Assembly (NCBI GenBank): GCA_964601865.1
Contig: CAZRPI010000180.1
Location: 1 to 5,200, forward strand
Direction: 5' to 3'
Source: Pseudopelobacter sp964601865
Lineage (GTDB): Bacteria; Desulfobacterota; Desulfuromonadia; Geobacterales; Pseudopelobacteraceae
Length of the DNA: 5,200 nt
Position numbers and translations under genes: made by a program. Positions within the stretch are counted from its first letter, which is position 1. Each line of letters begins with the position of its first letter. Shown piece by piece: positions 1-5,200 of the stretch. Under the pieces are notes generated by a model that was not told the DNA's origin, did no database searches, and worked only from the letters and a program-made list of their open reading frames with translations.

Positions 1-119
1 CGGTCGCGCTGGTGCTGGCGGAAAACATGAACAACGGCACCATCAAGCCGGGCGATCTGGTACTTACCATGGGTTTCGGCGGCGGACTTTCGTGGGGAGG
101 TCTGCTGATCAGGTTCTGA
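1..119 (+). CDS. fabH: 3-oxoacyl-ACP synthase III (FabH family), C-terminal fragment
   Basis: Only the final 38 codons are visible; the frame begins at base 3 and ends with TGA at 117-119. The peptide contains NGTIKPGDLVL, then a glycine-rich GFGGG block, and ends SWGGLLIRF. This closely parallels the end of E. coli FabH (IKPGQLVL...AFGGGFTWGSALVRF), where the glycine-rich loop lies close to the active site of the thiolase fold. FabH condenses malonyl-ACP with an acyl-CoA to start fatty-acid synthesis in the cytoplasm. The catalytic Cys, His and Asn lie upstream of the window, so activity cannot be judged, and a FabH-like paralogue with another role is possible. A strong hairpin follows closely, so the gene probably ends its own transcript and is not part of the metal cluster. 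Confidence 0.88.
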   Translation, partial: VALVLAENMNNGTIKPGDLVLTMGFGGGLSWGGLLIRF

Positions 120-145
120 ATTTTATCTGAAGGTCTTGAACACAC

Positions 146-179
146 AAATGGAGCAGCCAGAGGACCGGCTGCTCCATTT
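146..179 (+). terminator. Intrinsic terminator-like hairpin after fabH
   Basis: A perfect 13-bp inverted repeat (AAATGGAGCAGCC at 146-158, GGCTGCTCCATTT at 167-179) encloses an 8-base loop. The stem is followed by a broken T-rich stretch (ATTTAGTTTATG). It sits 26 bases past the fabH stop. The stem is strong, but the T tract is interrupted, so termination may be less than complete. The T-rich side faces the + direction, which fits ending the fabH transcript. Confidence 0.8.
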
Positions 180-257
180 AGTTTATGTCGTAACTGTTTC
201 TTCTCCCGCAGATGGCCTCGTTTTTCTCCCCGTTTGCTCCAGCTCCCGAACCATTTG

Positions 258-272
258 ATTTGATATTCAAAT
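258..272. repeat. 15-base perfect palindrome ATTTGA-TAT-TCAAAT
   Basis: Arms of 6 bases at 258-263 and 267-272 flank a 3-base spacer. It lies about 80 bases upstream of the candidate promoter -35. It could be a regulator site, but in an AT-rich region a repeat of this length can arise by chance, and no second copy was seen. Confidence 0.3.
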
Positions 273-350
273 TTCTTCTGTCCATCTCTGCAACAGCATT
301 GATGGCGGTCTCATCGTGTTTTTAGATCGACCGGAAAGACAAAATATGGG

Positions 351-379
351 TTGCATCATTTTTTTGTTCGTGCTACAAA
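351..379 (+). promoter_or_regulatory. Candidate sigma-70 promoter with extended -10 for the transport operon
   Basis: TTGCAT (351-356) could serve as -35 and TACAAA (374-379) as -10, with a 17-base spacer. A TGC triplet directly before the -10 forms an extended -10 (TGnTAnAAn). Individual boxes are imperfect (3 of 6 and 4 of 6 consensus positions). Support comes mainly from the spacing, the extended -10 and the operator-like repeat on top of it. Transcription would start near 386, leaving a leader of about 120 bases before cbiM. Confidence 0.4.
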
Positions 380-390
380 TCGTAACACGA
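368..390. promoter_or_regulatory. Operator-like inverted repeat, candidate metal-regulator (NikR-like) site
   Basis: TCGTGCTAC (368-376) and GTAACACGA (382-390) form 9-base arms with one mismatch around a 5-base spacer. It covers the candidate -10, so a bound protein would block transcription. The inner half-sites GTGCTAC and GTAACAC resemble the GTGTTAC/GTAACAC half-sites I recall being predicted for nickel-responsive NikR in delta-proteobacteria. There the spacing is about 13-14 bases, not 5, so assignment to NikR is uncertain. A related GTAAAAC lies at 402-408, 20 bases on from GTAACAC in the same orientation. Confidence 0.5.
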
Positions 391-397
391 ATTTTGT

Positions 398-412
398 ATT
401 AGTAAAACTAAT
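398..412. repeat. 15-base perfect palindrome ATTAGT-AAA-ACTAAT
   Basis: Perfect 6-base arms (398-403, 407-412) surround an AAA spacer, just downstream of the main operator candidate and of the predicted transcription start. It may be an accessory operator or a small leader hairpin. It is short and AT-rich, so chance is possible. Confidence 0.35.
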
Positions 413-417
413 GAGTT

Positions 418-474
418 TCAGCACCGTTGTTTGAAGCTCTGGCGGAGGACTTGTCTTCGCTGTTTGAGTGCTGA
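418..474 (+). other. Foldable leader RNA between promoter and cbiM
   Basis: TCAGCAC (418-424) pairs perfectly with GTGCTGA (468-474), closing a 43-base segment. Inside, 442-460 can form a hairpin with a GAGGA/TCTTC stem (one G-U pair), a CTTG loop, and a GC/GC extension past a bulged G. The element ends 35 bases before the cbiM start. It matches no riboswitch class I can recognise by eye, so it may be an uncharacterised leader structure or chance pairing. Confidence 0.3.
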
Positions 475-509
475 TGGGGCAGTATCCAATAAATGGATGG
501 AGGCGCAAG

Positions 510-1196
510 ATGCACATTCCTGACGGCTATCTATCACCGCAAACCTATGTTCCCTTTTATGCTCTGATTATTCCCTACCTGGCCGTGGCGACCCGCAAGG
601 TTAAGGATACTGTCCGCTCCCGTCATGTCCCGCTCCTGGCGCTGGGCGCGGCCTTCAGCTTCGTCATCATGATGTTCAACGTGCCCATACCGGGCGGCAC
701 CACCGGTCATGCGGTTGGCGGTGTGATAGTAGCCATCCTGCTGGGGCCTTGGGCCGCGAGTATCGCCGTCTCCATCGCCCTCATCGTACAGGCGCTGTTG
801 TTCGGTGACGGCGGAATAACCGCAATCGGCGCGAACTGCTTCAACATGGGTGTCGTGATACCCTTTGTCGGTTACTACGCATACACGGCAATCTCCGGGA
901 AATCCGAAATTACCTCGCCACGCCGCTGGATTGCCGGCGCCGTCGCTGGTTACCTGGCGATCAATGTGGCGGCAATTTGCGCGGGAATCGAATTCGGCAT
1001 CCAGCCGATGATAGCCTCGGCGCCTGACGGGCATCCCCTCTATGCGCCTTATCCGCTTTCCGTCGCGGTACCGGCCATGGCGATTGAGCACCTGATTCTT
1101 TTCGGATTCGTGGAGGCTCTGGTCACCGCCCTGGTCATCAAGTATCTGCAGAAAACGGACAGCGATCTCCTGACGATCTGCGGAGGTGTGAAATGA
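510..1196 (+). CDS. cbiM: CbiM/NikM substrate-binding membrane protein of an ECF nickel/cobalt importer
   Basis: The 228-residue product is a polytopic inner-membrane protein that captures Ni2+ or Co2+ and passes it through the ECF transporter. It begins MHIPDGYLSP, the hallmark of the family. In the known NikM structure the N-terminal amine, His2 and His67 bind the metal, and here His67 sits in GTTGHA exactly as expected. The family block GDGGITAIGANCFNMG lies at residues 99-114, followed by more hydrophobic helices and AIEH around 191-194. The ATG at 510 was chosen over the upstream ATG at 468 because TGGAGG (498-503) precedes it by 6 bases and because a free Met-His N-terminus is needed for metal binding. 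The stop overlaps the next gene by 4 bases (ATGA). Nickel is favoured by the nearby hypA, but cobalt cannot be excluded. Confidence 0.93.
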   Translation: MHIPDGYLSPQTYVPFYALIIPYLAVATRKVKDTVRSRHVPLLALGAAFSFVIMMFNVPIPGGTTGHAVGGVIVAILLGPWAASIAVSIALIVQALLFGDGGITAIGANCFNMGVVIPFVGYYAYTAISGKSEITSPRRWIAGAVAGYLAINVAAICAGIEFGIQPMIASAPDGHPLYAPYPLSVAVPAMAIEHLILFGFVEALVTALVIKYLQKTDSDLLTICGGVK

Positions 1197-1564
1197 AAAA
1201 CCTTTCAACGATAAACAAGATGTGGCTGGGGCTTGCCGTCCTGGCAATCCTGTCCCCCGTAGGGCTGATACTCCCCGACAGATTCAAGGCGGGCGCCGCC
1301 TGGGGCGAATGGGGGCCGGACGAAATCGAAAAAATGCTGGGGTACGTTCCGCAGGGGATGAAAAAGCTCGCCGAACTATGGCAGGCGCCCATGCCCGATT
1401 ATGCCTTCAAGGGGTGGGACTCGTTGGGACTCGGCATGCAGAGCATTGCCTATGTTGTCTCGGCGGCATTGGGAATCGCCATTATTGTTGGCGTTACCAT
1501 GCTGCTGGGCAAATTGTTGATCACGGAACAGCAGGAACTGAATGAACAGCAGGAACCGCAGTGA
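1193..1564 (+). CDS. NikN/CbiN-like small membrane subunit (PDGLE-like)
   Basis: This 123-residue protein has a hydrophobic segment near each end (about 10-28 and 84-108) with a roughly 50-residue region between them that should face the periplasm. That region holds WGEWGPDEIEKMLGYVP and MPDYAF. PDEIE at 42-46 looks like a variant of the PDGLE signature of small subunits that work with CbiM/NikM. The subunit is thought to help load the metal into the M protein; in some relatives it is fused to NikM, whereas here it is a separate gene. The ATG at 1193 overlaps the cbiM stop, and GGAGG (1182-1186) precedes it by 6 bases. The tail is rich in Gln and Glu. Function is assigned from position and topology more than from strong identity. 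Confidence 0.78.
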   Translation: MKNLSTINKMWLGLAVLAILSPVGLILPDRFKAGAAWGEWGPDEIEKMLGYVPQGMKKLAELWQAPMPDYAFKGWDSLGLGMQSIAYVVSAALGIAIIVGVTMLLGKLLITEQQELNEQQEPQ

Positions 1565-2499
1565 TCCCTGACTGGCTCACCCGGGAAAATACGGCGGTAC
1601 CCTTTGCCTCCGGGACACGTAATAGAGGAAAGGGTTTTGCGGAGAGAACCATCGACGCTGCCGCCGGATTTCTTCGCGACGCGATCCTTTCCGAGACTGT
1701 CGCCACGCGGCACGGTCTTTTGCAGGCCCTGGACCCCCGTGTGAAGCTCATGACCATCCTCGCCCTGATTGTCTCTGTCAGTTTAATGAGGTCGCCTGGC
1801 GCCATTTGGGGTATGTATCTCTTTGTCCTTCTTCTGGCTACCGCATCTTCCGTGCCCCTGCTGTTTTTCATCAAAAGAGTCTGGCTTTTCATCCCCCTGT
1901 TTTCGGCGGTTATCGTCATTCCGGCGCTGTTCAATGTCGTCACCCCGGGCGAACCGCTCTGGACGATTGCGCATCTTGGCCGGAATTTTGATTTTGGTCC
2001 CTATCATATTCCCGAAGCCATCTTCATTACCAGACAGGGCCTGCTTACCGCGGCCATATTCATCGGCAGGGTGGCGGCCTCGGTTTCCCTGGCGGTGCTG
2101 CTGACGCTTACAACCAGGTGGAGCGACCTGCTGCGGGCGTTAGGTGTACTTCGTATCCCCCAGATTTTCATCCTTATTCTCGGCATGACCTACCGGTACA
2201 TTTTTATTCTGGTGCAAACGGTCCGGGATATCCACGTTGCCCGAAAGAGCAGGACGCTCCGCTACGGCCCGACCGGTACGGAGCAGCGCTGGGTAGCTTC
2301 ACGGATTGGCTGCCTCTTCAAAAGGACCTGGCTCATGAGCCGGGAGGTGCACCGGGCCATGCTGTCGCGCGGCTTTTCAGGAGAAGTCAGGGCGCTTGCG
2401 GTGTTCAGGGCAAGAAATTACGATTACGTTTGGCTCCTGTTTATTGCAGTCATCTGCACGGTCGCGCTGGTAGCAGATCATGGGGCGTTTTACCACTGA
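1561..2499 (+). CDS. cbiQ: CbiQ/NikQ transmembrane T-component of the ECF importer
   Basis: The 312-residue integral membrane protein links the ATPase to the metal-binding subunit and transmits the force of ATP hydrolysis. Residues 57-63 read LDPRVKL, the conserved entry to the first membrane helix of T-components. Hydrophobic segments follow at about 63-98, 100-128, 160-185, 200-222 and 288-305. The long cytoplasmic stretch holds VARKSRTLR (226-234) and AMLSRGF (266-272), corresponding to the Arg-containing coupling helices that contact the ATPases. The N-terminal FAERTIDAAAGFL segment is typical of the NikQ branch. The start is a GTG at 1561, overlapping the previous stop (GTGA), with AGGA (1551-1554) 6 bases before it. 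The overlap implies translational coupling. Nickel versus cobalt is not decided by this gene. Confidence 0.92.
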   Translation: MIPDWLTRENTAVPFASGTRNRGKGFAERTIDAAAGFLRDAILSETVATRHGLLQALDPRVKLMTILALIVSVSLMRSPGAIWGMYLFVLLLATASSVPLLFFIKRVWLFIPLFSAVIVIPALFNVVTPGEPLWTIAHLGRNFDFGPYHIPEAIFITRQGLLTAAIFIGRVAASVSLAVLLTLTTRWSDLLRALGVLRIPQIFILILGMTYRYIFILVQTVRDIHVARKSRTLRYGPTGTEQRWVASRIGCLFKRTWLMSREVHRAMLSRGFSGEVRALAVFRARNYDYVWLLFIAVICTVALVADHGAFYH

Positions 2500-2508
2500 A
2501 AGAAAAAC

Positions 2509-3351
2509 ATGAACCCGATTTATGAGCTGACGGATGTAAGTTATCGATATCACACCTCCATCACAGCCCTGGAAAAAATAAGCCTTTCAATTTATTCCGG
2601 AGAGTCGGTGACGTTCCTGGGGGCGAACGGATCAGGAAAATCGACGCTTCTGCATCTGCTGGACGGGCTGGTATTCCCCCATTCCGGAACGATCAAGGCT
2701 TTTGACGAGATCCTGACCGAGGAAAAACTGGAAACGGACGCATTCCGGTGCTTTTTCAGGAGCCGGGTCGGTTATGTCTTTCAGAACCCGGATATCCAGC
2801 TGTTCTGCCCGACCGTCTTCGATGAAGTGGCCTTTGGCCCGCTACAGCTTGGACTGCCGCCGGGAGAGGTTACACGAAGGGTGGAAGACACCCTTGAAAT
2901 GCTCGGCATAGCTTCCCTTAAGGACCGGACTCCCAACCATCTGTCCGGCGGAGAGAAGAAAAAGGTTGCCATTGCCTCGGTACTGTCCCTGAACCCCCAG
3001 GTCCTGCTCATGGACGAACCCACCAGCGCCCTTGACCCGCGTACCCGCTACTGGTTCATTGAACTGATAGGGCAACTGAGGGAGGCCGGAAAAACCATCG
3101 TCACCACGACCCATGAACTGTCCGTTGCCGCGAGGATATCCTCGCGAGTCCTGGTGCTGAACGAAGAGCACACCATTACAGCCGACGGAACTCCGCAAGA
3201 GGTTATTGCGGATCATCAGCTCCTCCATCAGGCAAACATCCTCCACGAGCATGAAACGGACATGTCCGGATATTTCGGGAAGGAGCATGAACCGCACAAC
3301 GGGAATAATGTCATCAGTTTTCCTTCAGAATCGTCGGCCATGAAGAAATAA
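2509..3351 (+). CDS. cbiO: CbiO/NikO ATP-binding subunit of the ECF importer
   Basis: This 280-residue cytoplasmic ABC ATPase powers the importer, probably as a homodimer because no second ATPase gene is present. All motifs are intact: Walker A GANGSGKST (38-46), Q-loop FQNPDIQLF (Gln92), signature LSGGEKKK (145-152), Walker B VLLMDE (165-170), D-loop SALD (173-176) and the switch His202 in TTTHE. FQNPDIQLF is typical of ECF/CbiO-type ATPases. After the ATPase core, the C-terminal 40 residues carry several histidines (H240, H246, H248, H260, H263) and acidic residues, which could bind metal. The ATG at 2509 lies 9 bases after cbiQ, with only a weak GAAAGA ribosome site, so coupling to cbiQ translation is likely. 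Confidence 0.93.
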   Translation: MNPIYELTDVSYRYHTSITALEKISLSIYSGESVTFLGANGSGKSTLLHLLDGLVFPHSGTIKAFDEILTEEKLETDAFRCFFRSRVGYVFQNPDIQLFCPTVFDEVAFGPLQLGLPPGEVTRRVEDTLEMLGIASLKDRTPNHLSGGEKKKVAIASVLSLNPQVLLMDEPTSALDPRTRYWFIELIGQLREAGKTIVTTTHELSVAARISSRVLVLNEEHTITADGTPQEVIADHQLLHQANILHEHETDMSGYFGKEHEPHNGNNVISFPSESSAMKK

Positions 3352-3371
3352 CCCGGCCTCATTCAACCGGG
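3352..3371 (+). terminator. Weak hairpin after cbiO, possible attenuator
   Basis: CCCGG (3352-3356) can pair with CCGGG (3367-3371) around a 10-base loop, followed by ACTGTTT. The stem is only 5 bp and the T run is short, so it may reduce rather than stop transcription into the porin gene. Confidence 0.25.
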
Positions 3372-3390
3372 ACTGTTTCACGAACATAAT
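3362..3390 (+). promoter_or_regulatory. Candidate internal promoter before the porin gene
   Basis: CATAAT (3385-3390) matches 5 of 6 positions of the -10 consensus. TTCAAC (3362-3367) at 17-base spacing is a poor -35 (3 of 6). If real, the porin and hypA could be made independently of the transporter. It overlaps the weak hairpin, and no operator-like repeat is seen here. Confidence 0.28.
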
Positions 3391-3416
3391 GATTTCAGAA
3401 GAAAAGGGATTGTTTT

Positions 3417-4766
3417 ATGAAAAAGCTTCTTTACGTTCTTTGTTTGTCGGCAATGATTTCGATGCTTTCCCTGAATATTGCTTTCGCGGCGGAAGAGGTA
3501 AAGCAGAATCCTGATCAGGCAAGCGCCGAAAAAGGCCCTGCTCAGCCGGAGGAGGAACCGCCGTTCGAACTCAAGGCGGGAGCCAAGGGCTTCCTCAGGG
3601 GTGAGGGCATCAGCAATTTCAGGCTTCCCGAGTTCTCCTACAATCCGGGACACGCGGAAGGGCGTTTTCTCTATCGCGTCCTGCCCTATGTCTACTGGCA
3701 TCCCACCGATTATCTTGACATCCATCTTGAGGGGCAGGGATACGGTTATACCGGCAGCAGCCAGCATCATGGCAACGTCTCCCTGTACCAGGGCTTCGTG
3801 GAGGGGCGGCTTCCGGGAAGCGACCTCCTCGCCCTGAAGGTCGGACGTCAGGAACTGGTGTACGGCAGTGCGTTCATCCTGGGCGCCGACGGGTTCTACA
3901 AGGGACTGACCTTCGATGCCGCCCGGCTTCGTTTAAAACCATTGAACAACCTGACCATCGACCTCCTCGGCGGCTGGTACAGTCACCCCTGGTCCGATGG
4001 CGTCAGCGGATACATGGCGGGCGGATACGCCAGCTATGCATTCAGTGAGGGGAATGCGCTGGAAGCCTACGCCTTCAACGACATCGGTTCCGACGACCAT
4101 CACCACGGCGAACGCCTCAATATCTGGGGACTTCGCGGGACCGCCAAGCTCGGTCCGGTAACGCTGGAGATCGAACCGGTGTACGAGAGCGGCAAGACCC
4201 TCAACTCGGTTTCGGGGAGAAACGACACCATCGACGCTTGGGGCGGGCATGCCGATGTGACGTACGAAACGGAACTGCTGGGCAGGAAAAACACCTTTTT
4301 CGCCAGCTATGCCTACGGTTCCGGCAGCAAAAGCTCGGCCAACGGCGTGAGTGGCCGGCATGAATTCCGCAACCCCTGCACCGATACTTCGCTCACGGGC
4401 GATATGAGCCTGATCGGCGACCTGTCCGGCGTGGACGCCGGTTCCCTCCATGCCAGCGGTATCCAGCTTTTCAATCTGGGGTGGGGCGTCGAGCTTATGA
4501 AAAACCTGAGCTTTTCCTCCGCCGGACGTTACTTCTACGCCAATGCCGTTGCCGACGGCGTGAGTCGGCGCATTGGCCTGGAAACCGATTTCACGCTGAG
4601 CTACGTCCTGAACGACAACCTCTCGGTCATCGTGGGGTATGACCACTTCTTTACCGGCAGGTTCTTCCGTGACTCCGGCGGTCAGGGGAAGGACGTCGAT
4701 TACGGCTATGTCATGCTCCAGTTCGACATCTCCAAAATGAAACCCAGGCTCCTGGCTAAAAAGTAA
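3417..4766 (+). CDS. Outer-membrane beta-barrel porin, alginate-export (AlgE-like) family
   Basis: The 449-residue protein starts with a Sec signal peptide (MKKLL, hydrophobic to about residue 23, AFA before a likely cut after residue 24). A Pro/Glu-rich linker follows (26-49), then a long series of alternating hydrophobic/polar strands typical of a barrel. The block KVGRQELVYGSAFILG (141-156) and the following TFDAARLRLKP resemble the RQEL/FDGVRL core of alginate-export-type porins. Loops contain His/Asp clusters, SQHHG (115-119) and SDDHHHGE (225-232), which could bind metal ions. The last strand is followed by a basic tail (MKPRLLAKK), not the usual terminal aromatic residue. AGGGA (3405-3409) lies 7 bases before the ATG. 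It sits 65 bases after cbiO and ahead of hypA, so I infer it may pass nickel or cobalt across the outer membrane; the true substrate is unknown. Confidence 0.8.
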   Translation: MKKLLYVLCLSAMISMLSLNIAFAAEEVKQNPDQASAEKGPAQPEEEPPFELKAGAKGFLRGEGISNFRLPEFSYNPGHAEGRFLYRVLPYVYWHPTDYLDIHLEGQGYGYTGSSQHHGNVSLYQGFVEGRLPGSDLLALKVGRQELVYGSAFILGADGFYKGLTFDAARLRLKPLNNLTIDLLGGWYSHPWSDGVSGYMAGGYASYAFSEGNALEAYAFNDIGSDDHHHGERLNIWGLRGTAKLGPVTLEIEPVYESGKTLNSVSGRNDTIDAWGGHADVTYETELLGRKNTFFASYAYGSGSKSSANGVSGRHEFRNPCTDTSLTGDMSLIGDLSGVDAGSLHASGIQLFNLGWGVELMKNLSFSSAGRYFYANAVADGVSRRIGLETDFTLSYVLNDNLSVIVGYDHFFTGRFFRDSGGQGKDVDYGYVMLQFDISKMKPRLLAKK

Positions 4767-4868
4767 CAACGGTTTTGTCCCACAATCCGGTTCGATTGCA
4801 TGGACGTTGCGAGCGGGTAGCAATGAAATTTACCGTATGTCCGGGCCGTGAACGAAAGGAACAGGGGT

Positions 4869-5200
4869 ATGCATGAAATGTCACTGACAAGAGATGTGGT
4901 GAGTATCTGCGAACAGAATGCGGCAGGGCGGAAAGTTCTCGCAGTGACCCTGGAGATCGGCGAGTTGAGCGGGATCATGCCGGCCGCGGTTCAGTTTTGT
5001 TTTGATGACTGCGCGCGCGGGACCGCCGTTGAAGGTGCGTTGCTCCGTGTCGAACAAACCGGAGCAAGGGGCCGCTGTCGTGATTGCGCAGCAGAATTTG
5101 CCCTGCAGGGATTCCATGGTGTCTGCCCTTTCTGTGGAAGCGACAGAATGGAGATCATAGCCGGTCTTGAAATGCGGGTTAAAGATATGGAGGTCGAATA
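4869..5200 (+). CDS. hypA: HypA nickel-insertion protein for [NiFe] hydrogenase (stop codon cut by window edge)
   Basis: 110 codons are visible, and the window ends on TA, probably the first two bases of TAA or TAG, because HypA proteins commonly end in a VEVE/MEVE-like tail of this length. HypA delivers Ni2+ with HypB to the hydrogenase large-subunit precursor in the cytoplasm. The N-terminus MHEMSLTRDVV is characteristic: His2 is the nickel ligand. The zinc site is intact as two CxxC pairs, C70-C73 (CRDC) and C86-C89 (CPFC). EIGELSGIMPAAVQFCFD (29-46) matches the usual family core. AAAGGA (4855-4860) lies 8 bases before the ATG, and this start is fixed by the need for Met-His at the N-terminus. 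It follows the porin by 102 bases. hypB is the expected next gene but is outside the window. Confidence 0.95.
   Translation, partial: MHEMSLTRDVVSICEQNAAGRKVLAVTLEIGELSGIMPAAVQFCFDDCARGTAVEGALLRVEQTGARGRCRDCAAEFALQGFHGVCPFCGSDRMEIIAGLEMRVKDMEVE

Larger units (their letters stand above)
181..509 (+). other. Non-coding control region upstream of the metal-transport operon
   Basis: This 329-base stretch has no convincing gene and is richer in A+T than the coding regions. It contains a 15-base palindrome at 258-272, a candidate promoter at 351-379, a near-palindromic operator candidate at 368-390, another 15-base palindrome at 398-412, and a foldable leader at 418-474. I looked for a cobalamin riboswitch (no B12-box-like sequence seen) and for the nickel/cobalt (czcD-type) riboswitch core, and recognised neither. 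A minus-strand reading frame of 35 codons at 178-285 has no ribosome binding site or recognisable product. Confidence 0.6.

Noticed and set aside
178..285. Minus-strand reading frame of 35 codons, open for 12 more codons upstream of its ATG
   Set aside because: It has no ribosome binding site and no recognisable motif, its stop lies inside the terminator stem, and an open frame of this length is expected by chance.
181..509. Cobalamin or czcD-type nickel/cobalt riboswitch
   Set aside because: No B12-box-like sequence or recognisable conserved core was found by eye; only unspecific pairing at 418-474 remains.
534..1247. Long minus-strand frame opposite cbiM
   Set aside because: It is a shadow of cbiM: its product is rich in Arg, Gly and Asp with no family features, while the + strand gene has all the CbiM motifs.
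4768..4792. Imperfect hairpin after the porin (AACGG...TTGT-CCC-ACAA...CCGGTT)
   Set aside because: The stem has an internal loop and a bulge, and no T run follows, so it is not a credible terminator.
3933..4823. 296-codon minus-strand frame opposite the porin
   Set aside because: It is antisense to a well-supported signal-peptide-bearing barrel protein and shows no domain; it reflects third-position G/C bias.
1..5200. CRISPR array, tRNA, rRNA, insertion sequence or other mobile element
   Set aside because: No regularly spaced repeats, no RNA-gene signatures, no transposase-like protein and no terminal inverted repeats were seen.

Overview
The window carries one forward-strand cluster that looks like a nickel (or cobalt) acquisition and delivery unit, preceded by the tail of an unrelated fatty-acid gene. 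All convincing genes are on the + strand. The gene order (an ECF-type metal importer with separate M, N, Q and O genes, a porin, then hypA) and the moderately high G+C suggest an anaerobic or hydrogenase-bearing Gram-negative bacterium, plausibly of the deltaproteobacterial/Geobacter-Desulfuromonas type. The outer-membrane beta-barrel gene supports a Gram-negative host. The taxon is inference from style and content, not from a marker gene.

Layout: (1) 1-119 is the last 38 codons of a FabH-type 3-oxoacyl-ACP synthase III, followed by a strong 13-bp hairpin (146-179) that probably ends that transcript. (2) 181-509 is a non-coding, AT-richer control region. It holds a near-perfect 9-bp inverted repeat (368-390) lying on a candidate extended -10 promoter, two more short palindromes (258-272 and 398-412), and a leader that can fold into a closed structure (418-474). 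(3) 510-3351 is a tight operon: CbiM/NikM substrate-binding membrane protein, NikN-like small membrane subunit, CbiQ/NikQ T-component and CbiO/NikO ATPase. The first three overlap by 4 bases and the ATPase starts 9 bases after its neighbour. (4) 3417-4766 is an outer-membrane porin of the alginate-export (AlgE-like) type with a clear signal peptide. (5) 4869-5200 is HypA, complete except probably for the last base of its stop codon.

How the genes may work together: the porin could let the metal ion across the outer membrane. CbiM-NikN-CbiQ-CbiO would import it through the inner membrane using ATP. HypA would hand nickel to a [NiFe]-hydrogenase precursor. CbiM and NikM cannot be told apart safely by eye. 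The hypA neighbour, the separate NikN-like subunit with its degenerate PDGLE-like block, and the operator-like repeat favour nickel over cobalt. The role of the porin in metal uptake is the most open and interesting point.
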